Source: Dasypus novemcinctus (taxonomy: Eukaryota > Chordata > Mammalia > Cingulata > Dasypodidae). Taken from it: a stretch of DNA of 64,000 nucleotides. The notes beneath the pieces are model-generated. The model was given only the letters and a program-made list of their open reading frames with translations, had not been told where the DNA came from and searched no databases. Below are positions 38,181 through 49,159 of this stretch, piece after piece (positions within the stretch are counted from its first letter, which is position 1; each line of letters starts with the position of its first letter). Where the stretch lies: assembly GCF_030445035.2 (NCBI RefSeq), contig NC_080701.1:27744798-27808797 (forward strand), read 5' to 3'. The translations under genes were made by a program, and so were the position numbers.

Positions 38181-40329
38181 ATCAACTCAGGATGGGTCAC
38201 AGAGCCAAACGGAAGAGCCAGAGCTGGACCCCGCCTAGAAGAAAATGCAGGGGCGCGTCTTCAGGACCTTGAGTTAGACAATGGTTTCGTAGACTCTACA
38301 CTCAGCGCTGTTGCCGGTTTTTAAGTAGGAGCAGAACAAGGCGCCCGACGGTGAGAGTGCAAACCTTCTAAGGGGGGTGACGGCGTGACATCCATTTTCC
38401 TGGTGCAGAGAATGGAGGCTTGGAAATGTTAAGAGTGGTCCCTGGGCTCCCCCGTCCTCATTCCAGCACACTGCCCCTGTCTCCGGGTGGGGTTGAAGGT
38501 CTGGGGAAAGGGGGGGCCTGTCCTTTGTGCCTCAGTTTCCCCACTGTTCCTTCCCTGCCGAGGGATGCAAACTTGGTTACTACTGTGAGCCTTCAACAGT
38601 TAAGCCCCCTGGCCACCTGCAGCCTCCCTCCAGCGGCTGTGTCGTTACAGGCATGGCCACGGGACCTGGGGCCGAGGCTGGGAATCCAGCTCTCACACAG
38701 GCTCCACCGAAAGACTGCCTGTAGGAGGAGGTGGGAGCAGGTGGCAATCCTCGTGTTTTACAAAAAAAGATTCGACATTGTTTCTAAGCAATCCTGGTTA
38801 GCGATAATGACCTTGGGTACTTCCTTAGAAGGGTCAGTATGCTTGACTCCCAACACACGCCAATGTTAGTAACTGGCCCCATTATCCATAGTCTGATTAG
38901 CTTTACATTCCATTCCAAGCTGTTCTTCCTGGAAGGGCTCAGCGCCCTGCTGTCACTGCCATGCGGACTGTGCCAGGTCATGGGGCCTTGGTGGCTATCA
39001 CCACGCATGGACTACATCCACTCCTGTCCCAGCAGTACCTTAGGAAACACCTCGGCCTTGCAGACCCTTCGACATGCCCCGTGGAGCAGGCAACCCACTG
39101 TCTCCCCAGCCAGGTCGGGCTTGTCTGCTGTCCTAGCAAGAAGGCGGCACCGTCAAGGGGAGGGCAACCCACGGAGACGTCAAGGGGGCTGAGGAGGTCA
39201 TGGCCTGGAGAGGACAGGCAGAGAGACACGGGCCTCGGTCCCCTTCAGGGCCCCGTCTCGAGCCTCTGCAGTCACCCCAGGGGCTCGGGGAGGGCCAGGC
39301 CGTCTCGGGCAGCCTGTGCCCAGGATGGGCCCAAGACTCCTTCAGCCTGCCAGCCCGGCCCAGGGCAGGGGGACTGCGGGCGGCTGGTGAACTCGCTTCA
39401 CTCTCGTCAACCCAAGAGACACCTCCGCTCGGAACGAGGTAAGCACAGCCCTGCCAGGCGACTCCCCTACGGCAGTCCCTGCTCCCAAACCACCCAACGT
39501 TTAAAAAGTGCAACAGGAAACGTCAGCTGGTCTGCTAGGACGTTGAACCCCATTTCAATGCTTTTGCTTTTTTTTTTTAAACAAACAAAAACCTCTCCAG
39601 TGAAATTCAAAGAAAGGCTGGGAGAAAAGTTGGTTTAACTTGTCCATTCTTCTAGCTATTAGCCTCAAATGGCACTGTCTAAATTCACGCACAGAGTGGG
39701 TGGTAAGGGACAGCAGGCTTTCCCAGCACTCTGTCACTTCGCCAAGAGGGGCCCGAGAGATGGTCACCGTTCCGTGTATTTCCTGAGGGGCAGGACCGTG
39801 GAGGGTTACAGGACCAGGATTTTGACGCCGTTGACGGGACGCCTTCTCACAGGAACATCCTTTCGATGAAAGAGAAGTCAAAGCTGATTTGGACTGATGG
39901 GCAGCGGGGATTCACCTGATGTCCCTCAAAGAGGGGACCAAGTTTGTGACAAAGCTTCTGGTTAAAAGGGGGGGCAGACACTTGGCGATGTGTGATCTGG
40001 AATCCCAGTGCAACTGAATCCCTTGTATGGTCAGTTTGGGGATAAAGACTGTTTACTGCTAACTTGGAGGTTATCAAAACCAGACATTAGGAAATGCTCC
40101 CTGCAGGTCGTTCCAGATCCAAATGAAGTGAGCCATTTCTCTGCAGTGGAAAGCTGGCTAATTTATTGTGTGATTCATTATTACACCCCTTACTCTTTAA
40201 AGATTTCTCTCTTCCCCTTAAAATTCATCCCAGAGGTGCTAGGAATGGATCCTGAGGATACACAGCCCAGTGGTTACATAGACTGGGCTGATGAAGGGGC
40301 AGCGTGGAATGCGGAGGTCCTGGAGTGGC

Positions 40330-40550
40330 TGGACTCCCGATTCACTAAGAATAACTCTATTTATGGGGAGCTTCTATATGCCAGGCATTTAGCATACTTC
40401 TTTTTAATCCTCAGACCCAGTTCGGTGACTATTACTAGCTCCTGTATCAGAGAGGAAGAAGCTGAAGCTGAGAGATGCTTAGACCTTTTTTCCTTTAAGA
40501 TTCCATGCAGCAGTTAATGTAGTGTAGCCAGGATTTAAACCCAGACTTGC
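40330..40550 (-). repeat. MIR SINE, antisense
   Basis: TATGCCAGGCATTTAGCATA, TTTTTAATCCTCAGACCC, CAGAGAGGAAGAAGCTGAAG and AGCCAGGATTTAAACCCAGA give the reversed MIR order. Confidence 0.65.
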
Positions 40551-42199
40551 TGAGATTTCTACTACCCTGAATGATGTGTTTTTATCGTACATAAAAGAGG
40601 ACATTTTTAACATTTAAGAAGCCCCTGCAGTTTTCAGTCTGGGCAGCAAGAGGAAACTGGAAGATGCCGACATAAGGAGATTAAGAAGGATGGCAAGTAG
40701 ACTGGAAATGGAACGCTTGTGCTAAAATCCACACTGGAGGCAGCAAAAGGCAGACATGAACACTGCAGAAAACCTGATCTGTGCTGCGGTCAGGACAGAG
40801 ATGAGGAGTTGTCCTAAATTGCGAAGGAAAAAGATGGAGAGCTGAAAACAACGAGGACTCGATTACAAAAATGGGAGGCAAAGAACAGAAATCTAAGGAA
40901 CAATTACAGCTACTCCTGAGGAAGAGAAAAGCACAATTCAAACAGAAGTTATCAGTCCAAGGTATGATTGAAGGAAACTTACATGTTAAAAAAAAAATAA
41001 TGCATCCTGACCTGAGAGGGGTGACTGTGTTCTTGACAAAAATGAATTCAGAGACCACAGAAAGGGCCTCTGAGCATCCCCTATGAATCACATCTCTGCG
41101 CACCAAAGGGTAGGAGCCCCAAGATACATGTGTGTGAGTGAGGGCTATAAAAATATGTTTAGACCAGTGCATCAAGAAAAGTTGCCTTTACAGAAGACGG
41201 CAGTTGCCAAAACTTGGACCTTGGTTTTTGTTTTTCAATCTGAAAGCAGAGTTCATGCCACATGAGCTCGTCACTACTTTTCACTAAAAGGAAGGTTAAT
41301 TCTAAAGCTCGAGGCTGGATAGACAATTTTTTGGGAGGGGTCCAGGACGATGCCAGCCTTCTGTGCCTTGTCTTTACTTTTACCCCTTTCCTTGATCTTT
41401 TTCTTCTGAACTGTCCCTGTGTTTTCTCTTCTTCTTGGTGTTAAGGCTGACATTCCTTAGCACTGCCAGTGGCACTGAGGAACAAAATAACTTTCTTGGG
41501 CATCCCATTACTGCAGGGTATGGCGGGAGAGGAGAACCAGCGGCCTTGCAGATGACCCAGTGGGGGTTGATGGGTACGTGACAGCTGCAATAAGGAGGTT
41601 CACCCAGATAGCCTGCGATAAAAGAGGGAGATTTCAGAGGAAATTGAGGGAGAGAAGAATCAGCATGGGCAGGGAGTGGTAGCTGGGCACAGGTCCCAAA
41701 GAGGTAGGTCAGAGTCTCTGAGATTGGGCACCTAGACAATAAGGAAACAGACCGAGAAACCTTGGGCAGGTCGGGAGCTGAGCTTGCTGGGACAGGAGAA
41801 GAAGGCACCTAAGCTGGCATGTGGACATTCTCTCACCTTAGGCAAGAACGAGGGTCAGACACAGGCAAGTCAGAGCCTCAGGCAGAGCTGGGATAAGAAT
41901 TTGGTCCACATTAGTCCCTTTTAATTGTAATTGATTTCTGAATTCTGTATACCATTCTCCCTTTCTGAGAATTCCAAGTATTAATTATTTCTGGCCATCA
42001 TATCCAAATACTGTACAATGTACTTCCCTGAATAACCAAGAGGATAAACAGCACAGAATGAAAATCTGCTCCCCTTTATAATGGTATCTTAATTTAGTGT
42101 GCTTATTTCTTATTTTCTAAATCTTCCTTCAGTCGGATGTCTCTTAGTGCAGTTATATCTAAATATGACTGTATATTTCCTCCCAAGTTTTAGGCAGGA

Positions 42200-42450
42200 G
42201 GCAATGCCAGCATCTAACATGTATTCATAGAGTACTTTTCTATTTATTCCAATGAGTAACAGGACCGGAAACTTAAGATTTCAGAGCAGGATAAAAATAC
42301 TAAAAAATCACCGAGGTAAAACACTTTTTTTCCCCCCAGAATTGAAACCTGAGGTTCAGAGAGGTTCAAAATTGAACAGCCAATGGGGTTGGAGATGGTA
42401 ACAGAATCCAAGTTTTTCACTTCCAGCCCTGTGCTTTTTCTGCTATTTTA
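42200..42450 (-). repeat. MIR-like fragment, antisense
   Basis: Diverged; GAAACCTGAGGTTCAGAGAG and GGTAACAGAATCCAAG match the reversed MIR core region. Confidence 0.4.
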
Positions 42451-42559
42451 TAATCCCATGAGTGCTGAAACACAGCAACAAAGCTAAGACACAAGTTCTT
42501 AACGTAATAGTTTAACAATATAAACCATACGGAAAATGGCAAGAAACCTTTAACAATGA

Positions 42560-43774
42560 TTTATGTTTAAAAGCTTTCTCATTAAAAAAAAAACCAACAC
42601 ACACACACATAACACCCGCTTCTCTGGTTACATTTTACGCTGTCAACGAGCATTTTACACAACCAACAACCTCATGAGCAAGCTCATCTATCATTCTGCA
42701 ATCTTTAAGAGGCACTTTAAAAGAACGATGACACAGGAGTTAGGCCCGAAGTGCAAGTAAATCTCCATCTTCCCAGCATAAAACGATCTCAAGCGGCTCA
42801 GAGCCTCCTCGGCCAATGTCCAGGGGCGACTCCCTTGACTGAATCTGGCCCCAGAGTCACTAGAGGTTGGGGGTGAGGACGTGAGCAGCAGGGCACAAGC
42901 CTCCTGACCCCAGGGTATCTACGTCCCAGGGCTACACAGTCTGTTAGGAGATAATTCTCAACTCCCCTTTTCACTTCGCTATGAAGACGGAGAACCACAG
43001 GGCAGCAAATGGGTATACAGTGCACGTCAGGTTCCATCATAACCCCGTAACACCCAAACAGCTGGATTATTCCAACCCCGTCCCTGCACCACTTAAAATT
43101 ACCCCTTGCATGGGCTGGCTTCACCCTCCTTCTGCAGAATGAAGAAACAAACTCACAGACCTCTGCTGACTTTCCCACAGTCCGCACGTAATTTTGTACA
43201 TGTTAAGGCTCTCATCCTACGTTTTAAAACCTCTCATCTGATTTACATTTGCAACTACTGTTGTTTTTCCTACTTCCTCTTACATACTGCCGCCAACATG
43301 CACACTAACAGAAGTGTGCTTTGAGGATGATCTTGGCCATCGAAAAAGGGCCCCCCCCATCCTGCCCCCGCATTTAGACTTCATCTAAACAGGACCCTGA
43401 GCCCTTTTAAGAGGGAAGATGAGGCCGGAAAGGAATTCACACAAGCTAATGGCTCTCAAGTACCCCTTAATTCCTAAAAGGCCTGTTCCTCCTTTGTTCG
43501 CTTTATGCTTCCATGAGGTTGTGTCCCTCATGTTAGGCACCTGCTGACATGGGGCCCCATCGCCTTTTACTTTCGAGTACATATGATGCAGGGTCATTTT
43601 CTCTTAGCATTGAACTCCAGAGCCCGTGTAGCAAGAGATCTCAGTACGGACTCGGGCGGCAGGTACTGGCCCTGCAGCAGGGTGGCTTTGGCTCCGCACA
43701 CAGGTGTCCATTTCGGGGTGGGGGAGGGGGCTGTCCAGAGGATGGCGGCTGCGGGACGACACAGGCGGAGTCTG
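42560..43774 (-). other. SH2D4A: Probable SH2D4A 3' untranslated region
   Basis: Sequence directly after the SH2D4A stop on the - strand, with no interspersed repeat in about 1.2 kb. No canonical AATAAA was found on the - strand in this interval; a CATAAA variant lies at 42560-42565, and a canonical hexamer (TTTATT on the + strand) appears only at 42243-42248, inside a possible MIR. The true end may be either, so the boundary is tentative. Confidence 0.4.
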
Positions 43775-43867
43775 TCATTCAAAGAGCTCCAGGTAGTCGG
43801 GCGGCTGCACCTGCTGACCGCAGGGGTACAGGAGGAGCTCCTTCCCCAGGGAAGTTATGGGTTCCTC
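43775..43867 (-). CDS. SH2D4A: SH2D4A last coding exon, C-terminal tail and stop (93 bp CDS)
   Basis: Read on the - strand: acceptor CCTTGGTAG, then in phase 0 EEPITSLGKELLLYPCGQQV followed by QPPDYLELFE and TGA (43775-43777). It joins directly to the DYHK of the SH2 exon. This tail closes the SH2 fold and ends in the family's characteristic DYLELFE. Human has QDQLPDY as I recall it, where this copy has QVQPPDY. The intron between the two exons is only 457 bp. Confidence 0.94.
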   Translation of the reverse strand, partial: EEPITSLGKELLLYPCGQQVQPPDYLELFE

Positions 43868-44324
43868 CTACCAAGGAGAAGAAAAGGGTCAGGCTGGGCT
43901 GGAGGTGGTTAGAACAAACGACAGTCACACGCCTCTCTACCGCCTCAAGGCTGTCACTCCCTGAATGTCCTTAATCGACACTAAGCTTTCCTGGTTTATG
44001 ACCATCTTACATAGAGCTTCCTCTTACCGCCCAAATGCCAGGTACCCTCTTGCCCGCCTGGACTTAAGTTCTAACTACAACTCTCCTCAGGGTGACAGGT
44101 GTGTGGACGCAGGTTTTTTCAGCATCTCCTGCATCCTCTGCCCAGCGGCGTCGCCCTGGGTACTGGAGGAGGAACCAGGTTTCATGATCAAGGAAATGCA
44201 ATTAAGAATCCCGATCACGGGAAAGAGCCATCAGAGACAAACCCCACCCTCATCGGCCTCTGCCTTTCTCAGCCGTGGTTGCCCCTCGCTGCCCGGAGCA
44301 AGGCAATTCTGCCCGCCGTCTCAC
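43868..44324 (-). other. SH2D4A last intron (457 bp)
   Basis: Donor GTGAGA and acceptor TTGGTAG on the - strand, phase 0. No interspersed repeat recognised. Confidence 0.85.
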
Positions 44325-44545
44325 CTTGTGATAGTCCACCAGGTCGGCCAGGCTGGCGTGCTGCAGCTGGTCCACGCCCAGGAAGCTGTAGGAGTCGGCG
44401 GAGGCGTCGATGAGGAAGTGCTTACAGCCGTCCTTGGACAGGTAGGACAGCGTGTAGCCTCTGACCTTCTCGCTGACTCGGATCAGGAAAGTGCCCGGCG
44501 CCCCCGTGCGCAGCAGCTCATCGGCTCTCTTCAGCGTCAGAATTC
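44325..44545 (-). CDS. SH2D4A: SH2D4A coding exon: core of the SH2 domain (221 bp)
   Basis: Read on the - strand: acceptor TTCTTCGCCGCAG, then two bases completing a Gly codon, then ILTLKRADELLRTGAPGTFL, IRVSEKVRGYTLSYLSKDGC, KHFLIDASADSYSFLGVDQL and QHASLADLVDYHK, then donor GTGAGA. FLIRVSE is the SH2 beta-B strand with the phosphotyrosine-binding Arg (the R of IRVSE), YTLSYL is beta-C, KHFLI is beta-D and LADLVDYHK is the alpha-B helix. The WFHG start of the domain belongs to the previous exon, which is not in the window. Compared with the human protein as I recall it (NELLLSTGMPG), this copy looks one residue shorter at DELLRTGAPG. Confidence 0.95.
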
Positions 44546-46199
44546 CTGCGGCGAAGAAAAGCAGCGGTTTCGGCCACACCGTTTCCCACGTTCCCCTCTG
44601 CCGTGTGCAGAAAGCTGAGCGAGCCGCGAGGGCAACTTTCAGTGCCTGTCGGGCTTTTTAGGACAATGTCATCCGTCTTTTGGCATTTGGTGCCTGGACA
44701 AGGGTGGTTGTGTAAGCAAACGGAGAGTACAAGTAAGAGCTTACGTGTTGAGCCTTCTCCGGAAGAATGAATTTCCACACGCATGCCCATGTTATACCAG
44801 CGGTACAAGGTGACTGGGGGTCTGGCAGGACACCTGGCAGCTACCCGGGAGTGGAGCCTGGAGGAGGATTTACAGACCTTGGGCCCCTCCATTGACCCAG
44901 GAGGACTAAGGCCAGGGGACGACTCCACTGGGTCTAGAACAGCGGTGCTCGTCCACGGCAATGGCTAGCAGTGAGGCAGACACCCTGAGTAGGTGGGAGG
45001 GGTGCTACTGGCACCCAGTGGGACTGGCCAGGGCTACTGATAAACCTCCTGATACCCTGGACAGCCCTTCATGAGAGAATTATCCAGCCTAAAAGGTCAG
45101 TGGTGCTGAGGCTGGGAAACCCTGGCTGAGAAGGCTTGGACCTGTCAGAACCAGGGGCCCCCAGGTCTCTAACCTGCTTTCTCCTGCAGCTGCCCCTCAG
45201 TGATGCTTAAAAGCCGGCACCAAAAGGGATACGACTCTTCTTCTGTAGAATTCAGATATCTTGTACATTCACTCTTAGTTCACGTTTCTCTTCAATTAGT
45301 CCAAACCTAAAAGGTTTGACTCATATTCCGAATTTCCCTTCTTAGTCCTGTCTTAATGTGTGGGGTGACTAGATAATGTAAAACACACAGGAAGTGCCTA
45401 GACACCTTGGAGCGGTGAAGTTGCTGCACCCTCAGTGCGCTCTGGGCCGGGGGGCAGCAGCGTGCTCCCAGGGCGGTTTTCATCTCGGCAGATGTAGCTG
45501 GCCTACTCCAGAAGGAGCTTCCCGGGGCTGCTCAGCACATCTACCATGGGGAAAGCACCGACAGCATTCCTCCTAGTGAAAAGGCGATGGGCTGTCTTAG
45601 CCCTTTAGTTTTGTTGCTGGTGAAGGTGACTGGCGGCTGAACCCTAACTATCCCGAGTAAAATGTAAAACCAGCTATGGCTATGCTCTTTCCTGTACCCA
45701 GACCTTTAGGAATGTGGAGGGATTAAAAAGTCACGTGTTCTCCCCGCCAGCGCCGCACACCCACCATTCCGGAGGCCCCAGTCCTGGGACGGCACTGCAG
45801 GGTCCCAGTGCATGGGGTCCACGGTGACGCACCCTGTGATGAGGTTCTGGGGGTGGGGGGATGCGGACGGCTTCCCCCTCACAGACAGGAAAGATCCCTG
45901 AGCTGGAGGAAGGCCCTTGGGCTTCCTTCCAGCGACTCCTATTCTGTCGACGGGCACAGGCCCCCCGTGCCTCGCATGCAGCCGCCCTTTCGCCCCTGCC
46001 CAGGGGAGTCCACTGGAGACTGCAGGTCCTGAAGCCGGCTAGTGAGACAGGGAATCAAGACACGGATCGGGAACCTGGCGGAGAGTCCACGTGCACATCA
46101 GTCACCCCAAGGTGACTGCTGGAAGACCCCACCCCAAGATTCTGCCGTCCAGAACAGAGACATCTTCTGGGAGCAAGGAAGAGCCCCGGATGGTCCCCA

Positions 46200-46650
46200 A
46201 GGGCTTCATCATTGGGTCCTCACTGGGGGATTGATGGGTGGGGTGACCAATCAAAACAGCAAACAGCTGGAACCCCTCCCCTGCCATTAGCAAAGCGGTG
46301 GAATAATTAACAGTTCAAAAAGCCAAGTAGGGCCTGAACAGCCCGCGCTCCGCTCTCTCGCCTCTGGACCCGTTCCTGCCCTCTGCGCGCGGCTCTCACC
46401 ATTTTTCCTCCACCATGCGGCCACGCAAGTAAAACCTGGGCATTTATAACCTATAATGGGGAATTGTAGCCTGTAAATCAGCCCTTTTTATCCCCTTTCA
46501 GCCCCTCCTCTCTACCTGGGACCCCTGCTCTGTTATTTTCTCCCATTTCTCTTCTCTCCCTACCTGAATAAATTACTGGCCTAACTCACCCAGCGTGCTC
46601 TTGAAATTCATTCCCACAGCCTAGCCGAGAACCTAGACAAAATCCAGTAA
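46200..46650 (+). repeat. Possible LTR (class I-like)
   Basis: A CCAAT-like GACCAATCAAAACAGC, then CCCGCGCTCCGCTCTCTCGC, and a downstream CTACCTGAATAAATTACTGG (AATAAA at 46567-46572) give an LTR-like order. Ends not determined. Confidence 0.35.
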
Positions 46651-47625
46651 CACTACCACTGAGGCGGGGTGAGCCCCCTGGCTCGGGTGCTGCCCTGTCC
46701 ACTTAGATGCTCAAGAGATGCCCAAGTAAACTCTCGGCAGGTGTGGGCTGCTCCTTCCGTTGGTCTATCAGGCCTTTCTAGACATCCTGGTCCCACTGAT
46801 GAATCCAGATGGCAACCAGAAGATGCAACAGGGAGCCAGCCCGCCCAGGGGCTACACATGACAGGTGCAAAGACACTGACGACTTGTCTATGAGACCAGG
46901 GGGACTCTTCACTGAGCTGAAAAGGCCCTTCAGAACCGGGGGGCTGGGAGACCGCAACGGAAGGGGAAGGGCATTCTGGAAAAAGAGTTCTCTCTTCTCC
47001 CAGATTTACTGACAGACTACCTCTGAAATTCCAAGTACTGCCACTGAAGGGGCAGATGTTATAATTTAGAATCTGTAATAATACCTGAATGTTATCCAGC
47101 TGGGTGTGTATTCCTAAAGTGAAAGCTATTCAGGAAAATTATAACTAAACCTGGGTTAAGGTCAAATTCCTTCTAAAATCAGGTCAGATAGTAGCTGTAA
47201 TCAAACTGCCTAAGAAGCTCATAACCTCTGCAATTATTAGCAATTACAGAGCGTGGCACTATCCAATCTCCTCAGGTACCAGAACACAATAAAATGATTT
47301 TGTGACAAATCACAGGTCATAACAGAGATTCCCTGTACACAGTGATAATGACGGCAAGTTCAAAAAGTAAATGCTGTGAAGACTAGGCAGCGTGATGCAA
47401 GAGGGTGGTTTTTCTTAATTTTGCTCTTTCTGCTTTACTAGGGGAGTACTCCTCAAGACTACCCTTTCTTGGTGCATCTGAAACTGCGGGCCAATGGACA
47501 ATTTGAGAAGACTCCATCAAGAGCAGTAGATGCACTCAGAGTGACCTGGCTGTGGTCACTGCCAAGCAATGAGCTTTGCTGGCCTGGGTAGGGAGTTCTT
47601 GAATGCTAAGCCTAAATCCAACGGC

Positions 47626-47722
47626 AGGGGAGCGGGTGTAGCTCAGTGGTTTGAACGCCTTGCTTCCCATGTGTGAGGCCCCAGGTTCAATTCCCGGTAC
47701 CTCCTAAAAAAAAAAAATACAC
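47626..47722 (+). repeat. Short tRNA-like SINE monomer
   Basis: GCGGGTGTAGCTCAGTGGTT and CCCCAGGTTCAATTCCCGGT followed by a run of A. Confidence 0.75.
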
Positions 47723-48235
47723 TGACAGAGCTTAATCATCCCTGGATCCTGGACAACTTCCTTGCAGTATGGATCACCCCTTAATTTACCCCCTGCATGA
47801 GTCTAAGAATTCTGAGGCAGTGGTCTTCCTCCCAGCCCCTCCCCAAGGCCAGGGCACTTCCATGCTGCCTACCCCTGCCCAGCTCTCTTCACATGCCTTA
47901 CAAGAACCAAGCGTAGCTGAGGTCAGAGCAGGATTTCTGAGCTGGCGAAAGGGATAAATGAAGGGCTTCCTTTTACTTCATCAGTTTTAGCAATGAGGCA
48001 GCTCCTCACCTGGGCAGTGTTCTGTCTGAGAGCAGGGTCCCAGGAGGACTGGTGGGGCACAAACCTCACGACGGCAGTCCACAAGAAGGCAGGTGCCATG
48101 GGAGGGCTCACTGGGCAGCACTTGGCTCTGAAGAGCCTGGGGCAGAGCTGGGGTCCTGGCTCCTGAGAGCTAAACACTCAGGCATGGACGTTAGGGACAT
48201 TTTTCTACTCTGTCTGCGTGGTGCCTGGGCTCCCT

Positions 48236-48392
48236 CTACAACAGTGTGTTCAACAGAACTTTCCATCATGATGGAAATGTTTCCATGGATAGTGCCAACT
48301 GAGGAACTCAATTTTTAATTTTATTTAATTAATTTAAATAGACACCCATGGCTAGTGACTACTGTACTGGACAGAGCAGCTCCAGAACCTCT
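48236..48392. mobile_element. DNA-transposon-like element
   Basis: CATCATGATGGAAATGTTTC, ACTGAGGAACTCAATTTTTA, TTTAATTTTATTTAATTAAT and CCCATGGCTAGTGACTACTG recall a common mammalian DNA-transposon fossil (GGAAATGTTC ... GAGGAACTGAATTTT ... GTGGCTAGTGGCTAC). I do not assign a subfamily. Confidence 0.5.
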
Positions 48393-49159
48393 TTGGAGCG
48401 AGGGTTTGGCCAAGGGCACTTTTTGCATAGGACTGGGTTAACAGAACCAGGCACCTGAAGTCGCCTGGAAGCCCTGGCAGGGCTCCAGTTGAAAATCAAA
48501 TGGTTGCAGCGTCCCCCACAGGAGGACAGCTTGGTGGGACTGTTCTCTGCTGTTTCTTCCTGGAAACGACTCGTTCTCTGAAGTTTAACTCAAGGACGTG
48601 AAGCTTTCTGCACTCACCCTGAGCAGTAAGTCCCGGGTTCCTCTGGGCCTGCTGGGTACCTGGGCCCCACCTCCCTGAGATGCACCTGGCTCACAGCGCT
48701 TCCGAGCACTCACCTGGTTCCCACCTCCACCGATCACTCACCTGTTCTAAACTCTCCCTGGCTCTAACCTACACCTGAGGAAGTCAGCTAGTGGCTCACA
48801 GCACATGAACTCACAGCACGGGGTCCATGGCCACTTCTCCTCCCCCCTACCCCTTTCCTGTGAGCTCCAACACAGCACCTAACACATTTTATTTATTTTT
48901 GCACCCTCAGCACCTGCCCCTTAGAAGGTGCCCAGGGAAGGGCTAATGAATAGATCAAGTCAAAAACTTCCTTGTCTGGGATACTTCTAGGCCACCCCTG
49001 CCTCTAGTCTGAGAAACGTCATCCTAAGGACAAGGGACACACTTGACTTTTCTCTGAGGAACCATCAGGTCTAATTTTGTTTATAAGAAAAAAACAAAAT
49101 ATCTCTGTATGACCTACTTTCTACACTTGGAAAACATCTGTCATCCAACCCAATGAGGC

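Larger units (their letters stand above)
34991..42559. other. Intergenic region between convergent CSGALNACT1 and SH2D4A
   Basis: About 7.6 kb between the inferred 3' ends of the two genes. It holds two short SINEs (35530-35740), an L1 3' UTR piece (36255-36485), a possible LTR (36520-36900), a MIR (37380-37550), a long SINE (37561-37945), an antisense L1 3' fragment (38040-38180) and MIR fragments (40330-40550, 42200-42450). The remaining stretch 38190-40320 is relatively GC-rich with chance open frames; 40560-42190 shows nothing I recognise. Both gene ends are estimates. Confidence 0.6.

Noticed and set aside
38961-39638. 225-residue open frame on the + strand in the intergenic region
   Set aside because: GC-rich stretch with low stop density. 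Composition is biased to Pro, Gly, Arg and Ser; no domain, no splice context, and overlapping frames are equally long.
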